52,200 bases of DNA from Armatimonadota bacterium (GTDB taxonomy: Bacteria; Armatimonadota; Armatimonadia; Armatimonadales; Armatimonadaceae), in NCBI GenBank assembly GCA_026392155.1, contig JAPLCP010000172.1:1-52200 (forward strand), given 5' to 3'. The notes under the pieces were generated by a model. The model was not told where the DNA came from, did no database searches, and saw only the letters and a list, made by a program, of their open reading frames with translations. A program made the translations under genes and the position numbers. Position 1 is the first letter of the stretch. Each line of letters begins with the position of its first letter. Shown here in pieces: positions 15,423-22,911 of this stretch.

Positions 15423-16648
15423 GGAAGCATCACTTTCACATCCAGCGGCTTCTTCTCGCCAAGGCGGCGCAGTCGAACACTTAGCCCCGTTTTCTCGGCA
15501 TCCTCTAGCGCCTTAAACCAGTCCTCATTGCGTATCAGAGTGGCTGTCTTGACCCCATTGATGCTCTCAATCACATCACCCGGCTTGATGCCCGCTTTTT
15601 CGATGGGCATATTTGCCATCACGCCCACGACCAAGCGCTCGCTTGTCTCGCGAACGACTCCCACCTGCCAGCCCCACTTGGGGACGCGCTGGTTGCTGGC
15701 GGGCTCTTTGGGCTGACTGGCGAAGAAGCGCTTGGCTCCAGCGATAATAAGCGCGGCGCAGAAAATCGCAAAGACGGCCCCGATCCACAGATCCCGCCTC
15801 TCTTGCTTGGAAAAAGCGGCGTAGCGAGCGTTGGCGATCAGCAGGCCAATCCCCATCGGCACCCACGCGGGAATCGGGAGGCCCGTGGTCTCGACAAGCA
15901 CCAGCGCCAGCGCAAGAAGCCCAAAGACCCACCAGAAGGTTCGCTTGAGTGGGATCTGCCACTCGGGCTTTAGCCTTGGGAACTGGACAATGGCCGCAAA
16001 GAAGAGCGCGGGCAGCAGCACATCGGCGGGGCCAATCGTCACCCCAGAGAGAAGCGGGATGGCTTTCGTGAGCTGCATCGGTAGCTGCGGCTGGGGCGAG
16101 CCGCCCCCCACAGAGACCAAGGAGATCAGCTTAGAATTAGCCTGCATCGCCTGCGCCACCGTGCCCATGGTCACCATCACGATATCAAAGAAGATCACAA
16201 TCCCCGCCAGCGCCAAGAGTGTGTTGGGATGCTTGATAATCTTGCGCCCCAGGGCTGCCCCCATCAAAATCACGCCCACCGGCAAAAAGAGATTGTTGGC
16301 GGTCAGAAAGAGCGGCAGAGGCACCGGCACACGGAATGTCTCCGTGAGAAGATAGACCACGCCCATAGGGACGGCAAGTAAAAGCCCCACGAGTCCTAAA
16401 AATCCTGGGCTCTGGGGAAGACGTGCCGCTCCTGCGGCGGCAGTCATCAGGGCGAGCAAGAGAGGGAACAGATAGACTAGCGATCCGAGATGCCCCGCCA
16501 CACTCTGCGCAGCAGGAATGGGCACCCAAACGCCTAGATAACGGTTGAGGAGCGTGAGCAGAAACGCCCCGAAAGCACCACCGACCAGTGCCCAAAAGGC
16601 ACCCGAAACTTGCTGAGGCGATTCATGAGGTGAGGTGGAGACTGTCAT
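15419..16648 (-). CDS. Presenilin/SPP-like intramembrane aspartyl protease fused to PDZ
   Basis: A 409-residue membrane protein starting at the ATG at 16648 (AGG just upstream). About nine helices are followed by a C-terminal PDZ domain (residues about 328-409, with NMPIEKAGIKPGDVIESINGV). The membrane part shows the order of landmarks seen in presenilin and signal peptide peptidase: an aspartate in helix 6 (D155, VIFFDIVMV; family YD), a linker resembling their MV.VA...P, a second aspartate in IGPADVLLPALFF (D209; family GxGD followed by hydrophobic-P), and a PAL-like PIPAWVP (258-264) about 51 residues later. I infer an intramembrane protease, but FD and GPAD depart from the strict motifs. 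Coupled to the TSUP permease. Confidence 0.65.
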   Translation of the reverse strand: MTVSTSPHESPQQVSGAFWALVGGAFGAFLLTLLNRYLGVWVPIPAAQSVAGHLGSLVYLFPLLLALMTAAAGAARLPQSPGFLGLVGLLLAVPMGVVYLLTETFRVPVPLPLFLTANNLFLPVGVILMGAALGRKIIKHPNTLLALAGIVIFFDIVMVTMGTVAQAMQANSKLISLVSVGGGSPQPQLPMQLTKAIPLLSGVTIGPADVLLPALFFAAIVQFPRLKPEWQIPLKRTFWWVFGLLALALVLVETTGLPIPAWVPMGIGLLIANARYAAFSKQERRDLWIGAVFAIFCAALIIAGAKRFFASQPKEPASNQRVPKWGWQVGVVRETSERLVVGVMANMPIEKAGIKPGDVIESINGVKTATLIRNEDWFKALEDAEKTGLSVRLRRLGEKKPLDVKVMLP

Positions 16649-16775
16649 TGGTACCTGTTCATTAGCCTTGCAGGTGGCAAGGATGCTAAAATCAGTATAC
16701 AATCGAAAGCTGTCGCGTGTCTATGGCGGAGGTTTTGATCTTACTGCTGAGACACAATTAAGGAGTTTTGAATAA

Positions 16776-17351
16776 GTGGAACCACTGCGAATTGTGATCG
16801 CAGACGATGAGCCCATCATCCGAATGGACCTCCGGCGTACGCTGGAGAATATGGGACACATCGTAGCGGGGGAGGCTGGGGACGGTCGCCAAGCGATCGA
16901 AGTCACCCGCGAACTCAAGCCAAATGTCGTGATCCTCGACGTGAAGATGCCCCAAATGGACGGAATTGACGCCGCCAAGGTTATCTCCACGGAGGGTGTC
17001 GCACCTGTCCTGCTCCTGACCGCCTACTCCGACCGGGAGCTTGTGGAGCGGGCTAAGGATGCAGGCGTCTTCGCCTACCTGATCAAGCCTTTCAAAGAGG
17101 CAGATCTAATGCCCGCCATCGAGATCGCCATCGCTCGTTTCGAGGAGATGCTGGAGATCGAGAAAGAAGTGGCAGACCTGGAGAACAAGCTAGAGACCCG
17201 AAAAGCGGTAGACCGCGCCAAGGGGATCTTAATGGATCTCTACGGACTCAAGGAGCAAGACGCGTTCCGTCGTATCCAAGTCCAGAGCATGAATACCCGT
17301 AAGTCCATGCGTGAGATCGCTGAGGCGATCATTATCGCAAACTCGGTCTGA
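16776..17351 (+). CDS. ANTAR-domain response regulator
   Basis: A 191-residue two-domain regulator. The receiver domain has the acidic pair (ADDEP), the phospho-acceptor Asp in VVILDVKMPQMDG, the switch Thr/Ser in LLLTAYSD and the conserved Lys in YLIKPF. A coiled linker leads to a C-terminal ANTAR domain (KAVDRAKGILMDLYG, then EQDAFRRIQVQSM). ANTAR domains bind paired RNA hairpins and prevent transcription termination, so its targets should be leader RNAs. It starts with GTG at 16776 behind AAGGAG and is followed by its likely partner kinase one base after its stop. Confidence 0.95.
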   Translation: MEPLRIVIADDEPIIRMDLRRTLENMGHIVAGEAGDGRQAIEVTRELKPNVVILDVKMPQMDGIDAAKVISTEGVAPVLLLTAYSDRELVERAKDAGVFAYLIKPFKEADLMPAIEIAIARFEEMLEIEKEVADLENKLETRKAVDRAKGILMDLYGLKEQDAFRRIQVQSMNTRKSMREIAEAIIIANSV

Positions 17352-17352
17352 C

Positions 17353-19065
17353 GTGCAAAAACAAACCGCGGAGGAGCTTCAGCGACTTCTGGAGCGACGC
17401 GAGCACGAGCTAGCGGATGCCCGTCAGCGCATCCGCCAGCTTGAAGAAGCACTCGATGCACGCGCCTCTGAGGCAGCTGCCCTCCGCCGTATCTCTGAAG
17501 CCACCGGTCAGGTGGTCACGACCGACGACATCCTTCCCTTAATCGCCGAGATCGCTCTGGAGGTGACCGACACAGAGTCCGCTCTGGTCTATCTCTTCAA
17601 CGAGTCGGGCGACACTCTGGTACTACGCGCCGCCACTGACGAGCCGATCAAGCCCCTTATTGGCAAGCTACGGCTGAAGATCGGCGAGGGGATCACGGGG
17701 TGGGTTGCAAAGGAGAAAAAACACGTCGCGCTGGCTTCCGAAGCCTGGAGCGACGAGCGCTTTAAGTTCCTCCCCGAGCTCAACGAGGACCGCTACCAGA
17801 GCATTCTCTCGGTGCCGCTTATCTGGCGCGATGAGTGCATTGGCGTGGTCAACGTTCGCACGCAGGCCCCCCACACCTACACCAAAACCCAAGTCCAGCT
17901 CCTCTCGGCCATTGCCTCCCAAGTCGCGGGGGCCATCCAGACCAGCCGCAAAGTGCGCAACGCCGAGAAAAGCGCCACACATCTCTCGACCGTGGCCGAG
18001 GTCTCACGAACCATTACCTCCAATCTCTATCTGGAAGAGATCTTGCAGCTCGCGGTTGCGGCCATGGCCCAGACCCTGAACTTTAAGATTGTCGCTCTGC
18101 GCCTGGTGGATGAAGAGAAACAGCAGCTCGTCGTCAAGGCCGTGCACGCCGCCTCAAAAGACTACGCCCGTCGCCCACCGCTTCATATTGGCGAAGGTCT
18201 AGCTGGGCGCGCTGCCGAGACGGGAAAAGTGGTCACGGTGCTTGATGTCAAAAAATCCCCCGACTACAAGTTTGGCGATATCGCCCGTGAGCAGAATCTT
18301 ACGAGCTTAGCGTGTGTGCCGCTCAAAGTGCGCGACCGGGTGATTGGCGTGCTCAACTGCTACACCGACCAGCCCCATGACTTCACTGAGGGTGAGCTCA
18401 ACGTGCTCTCGACACTAGGTAACCAAGTTGCCGTAGCGATTGAGAACGCCAAGCTGATGGTCAAAGGTGCCCTGCTTCAGGAGATGCATCACCGCGTTAA
18501 GAATAACCTCCAGCAGATTGCCAGCCTCTTGCGCCTCCAGAAACACTACGCCGGCGATCGGCCTGCCACCGAAGTGCTGGAAGAGTCCATAGGCCGCGTG
18601 ATGGCCGTCTCTGCTGTCCATGAGCTACTCTCTCGCGAGGATCTGGACACGATCTCCATCCGCAAGATCGCTGAGCATATCGTTCTGGCGACCAAGCAGA
18701 GCCTGACGCTCCCTAACAAGCGCATTGAGTTCCGGGTAGAGGGGCCCGAGCTGCGCCTCTCCAGCCACCAGGCAAACTCCGTCGCGCTGGTGCTCAACGA
18801 GATGGTGCAAAACGCCGTCGAGCATGGTTTCAAGCTCGCCGATGAGGGAACGATTCTGGTGCGCCTCATGGAAAAACCCAATGACTGGCTCTTAGAGGTG
18901 CGTAATACGGGCGATACCCCCCGCCCCGACTTTAACCCGGATAAGCACCACGACCTAGGGCTACAGATCGTCCAGGGTCTCGTGCGCGGCGACCTTCAAG
19001 GCGAGTTCAAGCTCCTCCGTGATGGCGAAGAGACCGTCGCCTCCATCCGCTGGCCCAAGACGTAA
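17353..19065 (+). CDS. GAF-GAF histidine kinase (HisKA_2/HWE type)
   Basis: A 570-residue kinase starting at the GTG at 17353, one base after the ANTAR regulator's stop. A coiled N-terminus (LQRLLERREHELADARQRI) leads into two GAF domains (about 50-200 and 215-370, each with LVLRAATDE or LVVKAVHAA-type strands and the phrase GEGI/GEGL...GRAAETG). The phospho-acceptor helix is of the HisKA_2 type (EMHHRVKNNLQQIASLLRLQ) and the ATPase domain has NEMVQNAVEHGFK. There are no membrane helices, so it senses a cytosolic ligand. The arrangement resembles EutW/EutV-like kinase-ANTAR pairs, but the signal is unknown. Confidence 0.94.
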   Translation: MQKQTAEELQRLLERREHELADARQRIRQLEEALDARASEAAALRRISEATGQVVTTDDILPLIAEIALEVTDTESALVYLFNESGDTLVLRAATDEPIKPLIGKLRLKIGEGITGWVAKEKKHVALASEAWSDERFKFLPELNEDRYQSILSVPLIWRDECIGVVNVRTQAPHTYTKTQVQLLSAIASQVAGAIQTSRKVRNAEKSATHLSTVAEVSRTITSNLYLEEILQLAVAAMAQTLNFKIVALRLVDEEKQQLVVKAVHAASKDYARRPPLHIGEGLAGRAAETGKVVTVLDVKKSPDYKFGDIAREQNLTSLACVPLKVRDRVIGVLNCYTDQPHDFTEGELNVLSTLGNQVAVAIENAKLMVKGALLQEMHHRVKNNLQQIASLLRLQKHYAGDRPATEVLEESIGRVMAVSAVHELLSREDLDTISIRKIAEHIVLATKQSLTLPNKRIEFRVEGPELRLSSHQANSVALVLNEMVQNAVEHGFKLADEGTILVRLMEKPNDWLLEVRNTGDTPRPDFNPDKHHDLGLQIVQGLVRGDLQGEFKLLRDGEETVASIRWPKT

Positions 19066-19078
19066 CCGCGCCTAGAGT

Positions 19079-19196
19079 ACGTAGAGTGCTCCGGCGATTT
19101 CCGCAAGGCCTGGGAAGTGAGTGGCTCCTGGGCAAGCACGGGGACAGCAATCAGCAAACTGGCAGTAGTAACAATAGATCTAAGGTTGCGGGTCAA
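19079..19196 (-). pseudogene. N-terminal stub of a secreted hydrolase-like protein
   Basis: On the minus strand the frame reads a good signal peptide (SIVTTASLLIAVPVLAQ) and then ALRKSPEHSTY, which recalls the start of secreted dienelactone-hydrolase-like proteins. It then runs into the 3' end of the kinase gene and ends. A TTG at 19196 or an ATG further up could start it. I take it as a gene remnant with low certainty. The rest of 19066-19263 holds only a TATAAT (19238-19243) that may serve the tat genes. Confidence 0.3.
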
Positions 19197-19263
19197 GAGA
19201 GGGTTTCGCGTTTTTTCGAGGCACTTTTGAGCCACGATATAATGTGTTTCGTAGAGGCGGATC

Positions 19264-19770
19264 ATGTATACGTTTGCTTATCTTGGAATGCAGAATATTG
19301 TCATCATCTTGGTGATTGCCCTGCTTATATTTGGACCTCAAAAAGTTCCCGAACTGGCTCGTCAGATCGGGGGGGCACTGCGTGACCTGAAAAAGATGTC
19401 CAATGACGTTCAGTCGGCGTTCGATTTGGACGATCACTCGTCGTACGATCGCTACGAGCCGCCCACGTACGAGTACACCCCTCCGGTCAGTACGACCTAT
19501 GACCACGAGCCGCTGGATCAGTATGGCTTGCCTGCTGTCGCAGAGCACCCAGCTATCGAAGCGGCGGACACGGAGCACTCTGTTGATGTTGATATTGATA
19601 TTGATACAGAGCACTCCACGGAGACGCTGGTGGATGCGGTCGCCACGGAGCAGCTCGCAGAGGCTATCGCTGTAGTACCGCCACTTGAGCTGGAGGCGGG
19701 AACCACCGTATTAGAGGCGGAGACCACAAAAGAAGCGCTAGGGGTCGCTGCGGCGGCAGAGAGCGCTTAA
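19264..19770 (+). CDS. TatA/TatB-like twin-arginine translocase subunit
   Basis: A 168-residue protein with a short N-terminal membrane helix (QNIVIILVIALLIFGPQKVP), the FGP hinge and an amphipathic helix (ELARQIGGALRDLKKM), as in TatA and TatB. The long C-terminal region is acidic and low in complexity (DVDIDIDTEHS; alternating Glu/Ala/Thr), which is longer than usual for TatA and more like TatB. It probably contributes to the Tat pore or substrate receptor in the inner membrane. A TATAAT lies 20 bases upstream of the ATG and AGAGGCGG serves as ribosome-binding site. No tatC is in the window. Confidence 0.88.
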   Translation: MYTFAYLGMQNIVIILVIALLIFGPQKVPELARQIGGALRDLKKMSNDVQSAFDLDDHSSYDRYEPPTYEYTPPVSTTYDHEPLDQYGLPAVAEHPAIEAADTEHSVDVDIDIDTEHSTETLVDAVATEQLAEAIAVVPPLELEAGTTVLEAETTKEALGVAAAAESA

Positions 19771-19789
19771 GGAGAAGAGTTAGACTGCT

Positions 19790-20023
19790 ATGTTGAACAT
19801 AACATTTGCCTATTTTACAAGCTACACCGACTGGCTTATTGTCGGCGCGATCGTTCTGGTTCTGTTTGGGGGAAGCAAGATTCCTCAGCTCGCCCGTGGG
19901 CTGGGTGAGGGAATCCGTGAGTTCAAGAACTCCATCAATGGCGAACCCGCTAAAGAGGAAGAAGACGAAAAGAAGCCTGAAGGCGATAAAGAAAATAAAG
20001 AGAAGACAGGCAACGAGTCATGA
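19790..20023 (+). CDS. tatA: TatA-like twin-arginine translocase subunit
   Basis: A 77-residue protein with one membrane helix (TDWLIVGAIVLVLFGGSKIP), the FGG hinge, the amphipathic helix (QLARGLGEGIREFKNSI) and a highly charged tail (EEEDEKKPEGDKENKEK). This is the standard TatA/TatE plan, and it would form the pore multimers that move folded proteins. A ribosome-binding site GGAGAAG lies upstream. It follows the longer TatA/B-like gene by 19 bases, and its stop overlaps the next gene as ATGA. Confidence 0.93.
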   Translation: MLNITFAYFTSYTDWLIVGAIVLVLFGGSKIPQLARGLGEGIREFKNSINGEPAKEEEDEKKPEGDKENKEKTGNES

Positions 20024-20268
20024 GTATCGTCATCGGTATCCTCACGGGAGTGATGCTTATTCTCTCGGGAGGGCTCATCTGGATTGTCACGATGCAGACC
20101 CCTAAAAACGAGGGGTTCGGCGGTGGCGTCGCCAACACTCCTAGTAGCAACTTCCGCGGCAAAGCAGGCTACGATGAGATGCTCTCTCTCTACACCCGCA
20201 ACCTCGTGATCGGCTGGATGAGTACAGCGCTCCTGCTCTACATTCTCCACGAAGTGAGTGGAACCTAA
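20020..20268 (+). CDS. secG: SecG-like preprotein translocase subunit
   Basis: An 82-residue protein with two membrane helices, at about 3-25 and 61-79, joined by a Gly-rich loop (KNEGFGGGVANTPSSNFRG) and TR just before the second helix. This fits SecG, the small accessory subunit of SecYEG, although the usual QQGKG after helix 1 is diverged to MQTPKNEG. Its ATG overlaps the tatA stop, so Tat and Sec components would be made together. A strong hairpin follows. Confidence 0.78.
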   Translation: MSIVIGILTGVMLILSGGLIWIVTMQTPKNEGFGGGVANTPSSNFRGKAGYDEMLSLYTRNLVIGWMSTALLLYILHEVSGT

Positions 20269-20277
20269 AAAAACTTT

Positions 20278-20307
20278 CCCGGCTACCTGTAAGCACAGGT
20301 AGCCGGG
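20278..20307. terminator. Bidirectional terminator between secG and a small minus-strand gene
   Basis: A perfect 13-bp stem (CCCGGCTACCTGT at 20278-20290, ACAGGTAGCCGGG at 20295-20307) with an AAGC loop. On the minus strand it is followed by AAAGTTTTTTT, on the plus strand by a T-run after ten bases (20317-20322). Confidence 0.85.
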
Positions 20308-20312
20308 AGTAA

Positions 20313-20402
20313 CTAGTTTTTTACTTCAGAGCACGCGGTGCCAAGCAGATAAGCATAGAAAGCTACCGCGGCAACGCAGTAAACCAGGATTCCGATCCAC
20401 AT
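20313..20402 (-). CDS. 29-residue single-helix membrane protein
   Basis: An ATG at 20402 opens 29 codons ending in TAG at 20313. The product is a single hydrophobic helix (MWIGILVYCVAAVAFYAYLL) with a short polar tail. It is too short for gene callers, but a consensus promoter (TTGACA-17-TAGAAT) lies 23 bases upstream, GAGGG serves as a possible ribosome-binding site, and a strong terminator follows five bases after its stop. Size and shape recall small subunits of respiratory oxidases or transporters such as CydX or KdpF, but I see no specific match. It is transcribed divergently from the Omp85 gene. Confidence 0.7.
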   Translation of the reverse strand: MWIGILVYCVAAVAFYAYLLGTACSEVKN

Positions 20403-20424
20403 CGTCGTATATACCCTCTGTTCT

Positions 20425-20453
20425 ATTCTAACAAGGGTTCTCCTTTCTGTCAA
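20425..20453 (-). promoter_or_regulatory. Consensus sigma-70 promoter of the 29-residue gene
   Basis: TTGACA (20453-20448) and TAGAAT (20430-20425) are 17 bases apart on the minus strand, predicting a start near 20418, about 16 bases before the ATG. It is the best -35/-10 match noted in the window. Confidence 0.8.
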
Positions 20454-20463
20454 GGCGGTTGGC

Positions 20464-22002
20464 ATGCGCCGTTTTTGCCTCGTAGGTTCTGGTTTGGTTC
20501 TCGTGGGAGCCCCGACACAAGCACAAGACATTACGCGGATCCAGAGTATTGAGGTAAGCGGAACCTCTGTCCTACCCTCTGCCTCCGTACTGGAAGTTGC
20601 AAGAACCATGCTAGAGGGCAAAGAAGCCCAACCCGAAGCTCTCCGCGGCGCTTTTGAGGCAATCAAGGCGCTCTATCAGGCCAAGGGCTACACGCTTGCA
20701 CAAGTCGTCGGCTACCAGCTCTCACCAAGTGGCACGCTCTCTCTCACGATTGCCGAGGGACGTATCCGAAAGATCACGATTCAAGGAGCCAAACGCACCC
20801 GCCTTTCTGTTATCCACGAGGCTCTCTCGCAGCATGAAGGGACGGTCTACCGCGCGGCAACGATTCAGCAAGACCGGGCGCGACTGGGGCGGCTGGGAGT
20901 CTTCAGCGAGGTACTTATCAGCGGTGTCCCTCCCGAAGAGAGTGATGCCACCGACACCATTGGCCTTGTGGACTTAGTAGTGAAGGTCAAAGAATCGCAG
21001 ACCGGCAATGTCGCCGCGACCGTCGGCTATGGCGATGGAACGGGGCTGGTGGGGTTTGTGGACCTCACAGAGAACAACCTGCTTGGAAATGCCCAGCGCG
21101 TCTCAGCTCAGTGGCAGCGGTTTGGGCGGGTGCTCCTTGATAACGATGGCTTTCTGGTGCAAGAAGACCCTCGGACGGCGTTTTATGTCACTCTTCAGCG
21201 CCCTGCTATCGGCCCGCGAAGCCTCGCCTATGGCGTGAGTGTCTATGACCAGAACACAATTTTCCTGCCCACGTTTGGAACTCCGATAGAAACGTTCCGG
21301 AGCTACGAGCGCCGCAAGGGCTTCAATGCACAGCTAGGCAGACCTATTGGAGGAGTCTGGAACCTTGCCCTCACCGCACGGCGTGATGTGGTGGGCTACG
21401 ATCCCGTCCCGGATCGCCTCAATCCACCAACGGCAGAGCTGAGCCGCGCCGGTGCGACGGTTGGTGCGCTCGGGTTCTCGCTCGCGGCGGACACGCGAGA
21501 CCGTGCGGACAACCCACGGACAGGACTTCTCCATCGCCTGCGCTACGAAGCAGCAGGCTCTCTGTTGGGAGGCACGCGTAGCTTCACACAGACCAGCCTG
21601 GATCTGCGCCGCTACAGCCCGATGAGTCTTCCTAAGAAGCCCAATGCCGTCTTTGCCTCTCGCCTTCTGGCAGGGATCTCCTCAGGCGATGTGCCCCTCT
21701 CCGAGCAGTTCTTTCTGGGTGGCTTCGACCTACTACGCGGCTACGAGTTCTTCTCCGTGCGCGGCGATAAGATGGTGCTAGGCTCTGCCGAGGCACGAGT
21801 CCCTCTAGGCGCAGACACAACCGGAGTGGTTTTTCTTGATGCAGGCAATGCCTGGCTGCCGGGCCAGAGTGTCTCGGCGAGTGGACTAAAGGTCGGAGGG
21901 GGCGTTGGGCTGCGCTTCCAGAGCCCCCTTGGCCCGATTCGCTTTGATCTCGCCTTTGGCAATGCATCGCGCACCTATATCTCCCTGGGACAGTCTTTTT
22001 AA
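20464..22002 (+). CDS. Omp85/BamA-superfamily outer-membrane protein
   Basis: A 512-residue protein with a short signal peptide (cleavage likely after TQA, residues about 1-19), two POTRA-like domains (IQSIEVSGTSVLP..., then IRKITIQGAKRTRLSVIHEAL) and a C-terminal beta-barrel (from about residue 180) ending in the family pattern GVGLRFQSPLGPIRFDLAFG and the terminal aromatic GQSF. This group inserts or secretes proteins at the outer membrane. With only two POTRA domains it is shorter than BamA and closer to TamA- or ShlB-like members. Its presence supports a diderm cell. It may be co-transcribed with the next two genes. Confidence 0.92.
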   Translation: MRRFCLVGSGLVLVGAPTQAQDITRIQSIEVSGTSVLPSASVLEVARTMLEGKEAQPEALRGAFEAIKALYQAKGYTLAQVVGYQLSPSGTLSLTIAEGRIRKITIQGAKRTRLSVIHEALSQHEGTVYRAATIQQDRARLGRLGVFSEVLISGVPPEESDATDTIGLVDLVVKVKESQTGNVAATVGYGDGTGLVGFVDLTENNLLGNAQRVSAQWQRFGRVLLDNDGFLVQEDPRTAFYVTLQRPAIGPRSLAYGVSVYDQNTIFLPTFGTPIETFRSYERRKGFNAQLGRPIGGVWNLALTARRDVVGYDPVPDRLNPPTAELSRAGATVGALGFSLAADTRDRADNPRTGLLHRLRYEAAGSLLGGTRSFTQTSLDLRRYSPMSLPKKPNAVFASRLLAGISSGDVPLSEQFFLGGFDLLRGYEFFSVRGDKMVLGSAEARVPLGADTTGVVFLDAGNAWLPGQSVSASGLKVGGGVGLRFQSPLGPIRFDLAFGNASRTYISLGQSF

Positions 22003-22005
22003 GCG

Positions 22006-22911
22006 ATGAGCAGCACTGTCGAGCGCCTCGCGTTGCGCAAGCTGGTCAGCCCTCCCAAGTGGCTCCCCGGCTGCATCGCCTACGAGACCATCATGGGATC
22101 CATGGCCTATGGCGTCTCCTCCGACTCATCGGACATGGATGTCTACGGCTTCTGCGTCCCGCCCAAAGACGATGTCTTCCCACACCTGCGCGGCGAGATT
22201 CCGGGCTTTGGACGGCAGCTTCAGCGCTTCGAGCAGTTTCAGCAGCATCACGTGGAGGATAAAGACGCTCTGGCGGGCAAGGGCCGCGAGTACGACCTGA
22301 CGATCTTCTCGCTGGTCAAGTTCTTCCAGCTCGCGATGGAGAACAACCCCAATATCGTAGACTCGCTCTTCACCCCAAGAGAGTGCGTGCTCTACTGCAA
22401 TCAGATTGGTGAGCGCGTGCGAGAGAGACGCCAGATCTTTCTTCATAAAGGCGCGTGGCATAAGTTCAAGGGCTATGCCTATTCTCAAGTCCATAAGATG
22501 GAGATCAAGACCCCACAAGAGGGCAGTAAGCGTGCACAAACTATCGAAGAGTTCGGTTTTGATCTGAAGTTTGGCTATCATGTAGTGCGATTACTTGATG
22601 AAATTGAGCAAATACTGACATTAGGCGATCTTGACTTGCAACGTGATCGTGAGCGGCTGAAAGCCATCCGACGCGGTGAGTGGAGCCTAGAGCAAGTCAA
22701 GGAGTTTTTTGTCACGAAAGAAAAAGAGCTGGAGAGCGCCTACACCAGTAGCAAGCTCCCACACAGCCCCGACGAGGCGGCGATAAAGACGCTCTTGCTG
22801 GAGTGCCTTGAAGTACAGTACGGCTCGCTGGAGAGTGCTATCACCCTGCCTGGCCAGGAGCGGGCGCTTCTGGCGCAGATAAAAGCCCTCTGCGAGAGAG
22901 CGGGCGTATGA
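22006..22911 (+). CDS. Predicted nucleotidyltransferase, RlaP/YcgL type
   Basis: A 301-residue protein with the polymerase-beta-type nucleotidyltransferase core: ETIMGSMAYGVSSDSSDMDVYG carries the GS motif and the DxD metal ligands. It also contains EYDLTIFSLVKFFQLAMENNPNIVDSLF and a C-terminal helical part, which agrees with the RlaP family (PF10127) often seen with RNA ligases or repair genes. No RNA ligase is adjacent, so the substrate (RNA end or protein) is unknown. The ATG is three bases after the Omp85 stop, and its own stop overlaps the next start (ATGA). Confidence 0.87.
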   Translation: MSSTVERLALRKLVSPPKWLPGCIAYETIMGSMAYGVSSDSSDMDVYGFCVPPKDDVFPHLRGEIPGFGRQLQRFEQFQQHHVEDKDALAGKGREYDLTIFSLVKFFQLAMENNPNIVDSLFTPRECVLYCNQIGERVRERRQIFLHKGAWHKFKGYAYSQVHKMEIKTPQEGSKRAQTIEEFGFDLKFGYHVVRLLDEIEQILTLGDLDLQRDRERLKAIRRGEWSLEQVKEFFVTKEKELESAYTSSKLPHSPDEAAIKTLLLECLEVQYGSLESAITLPGQERALLAQIKALCERAGV

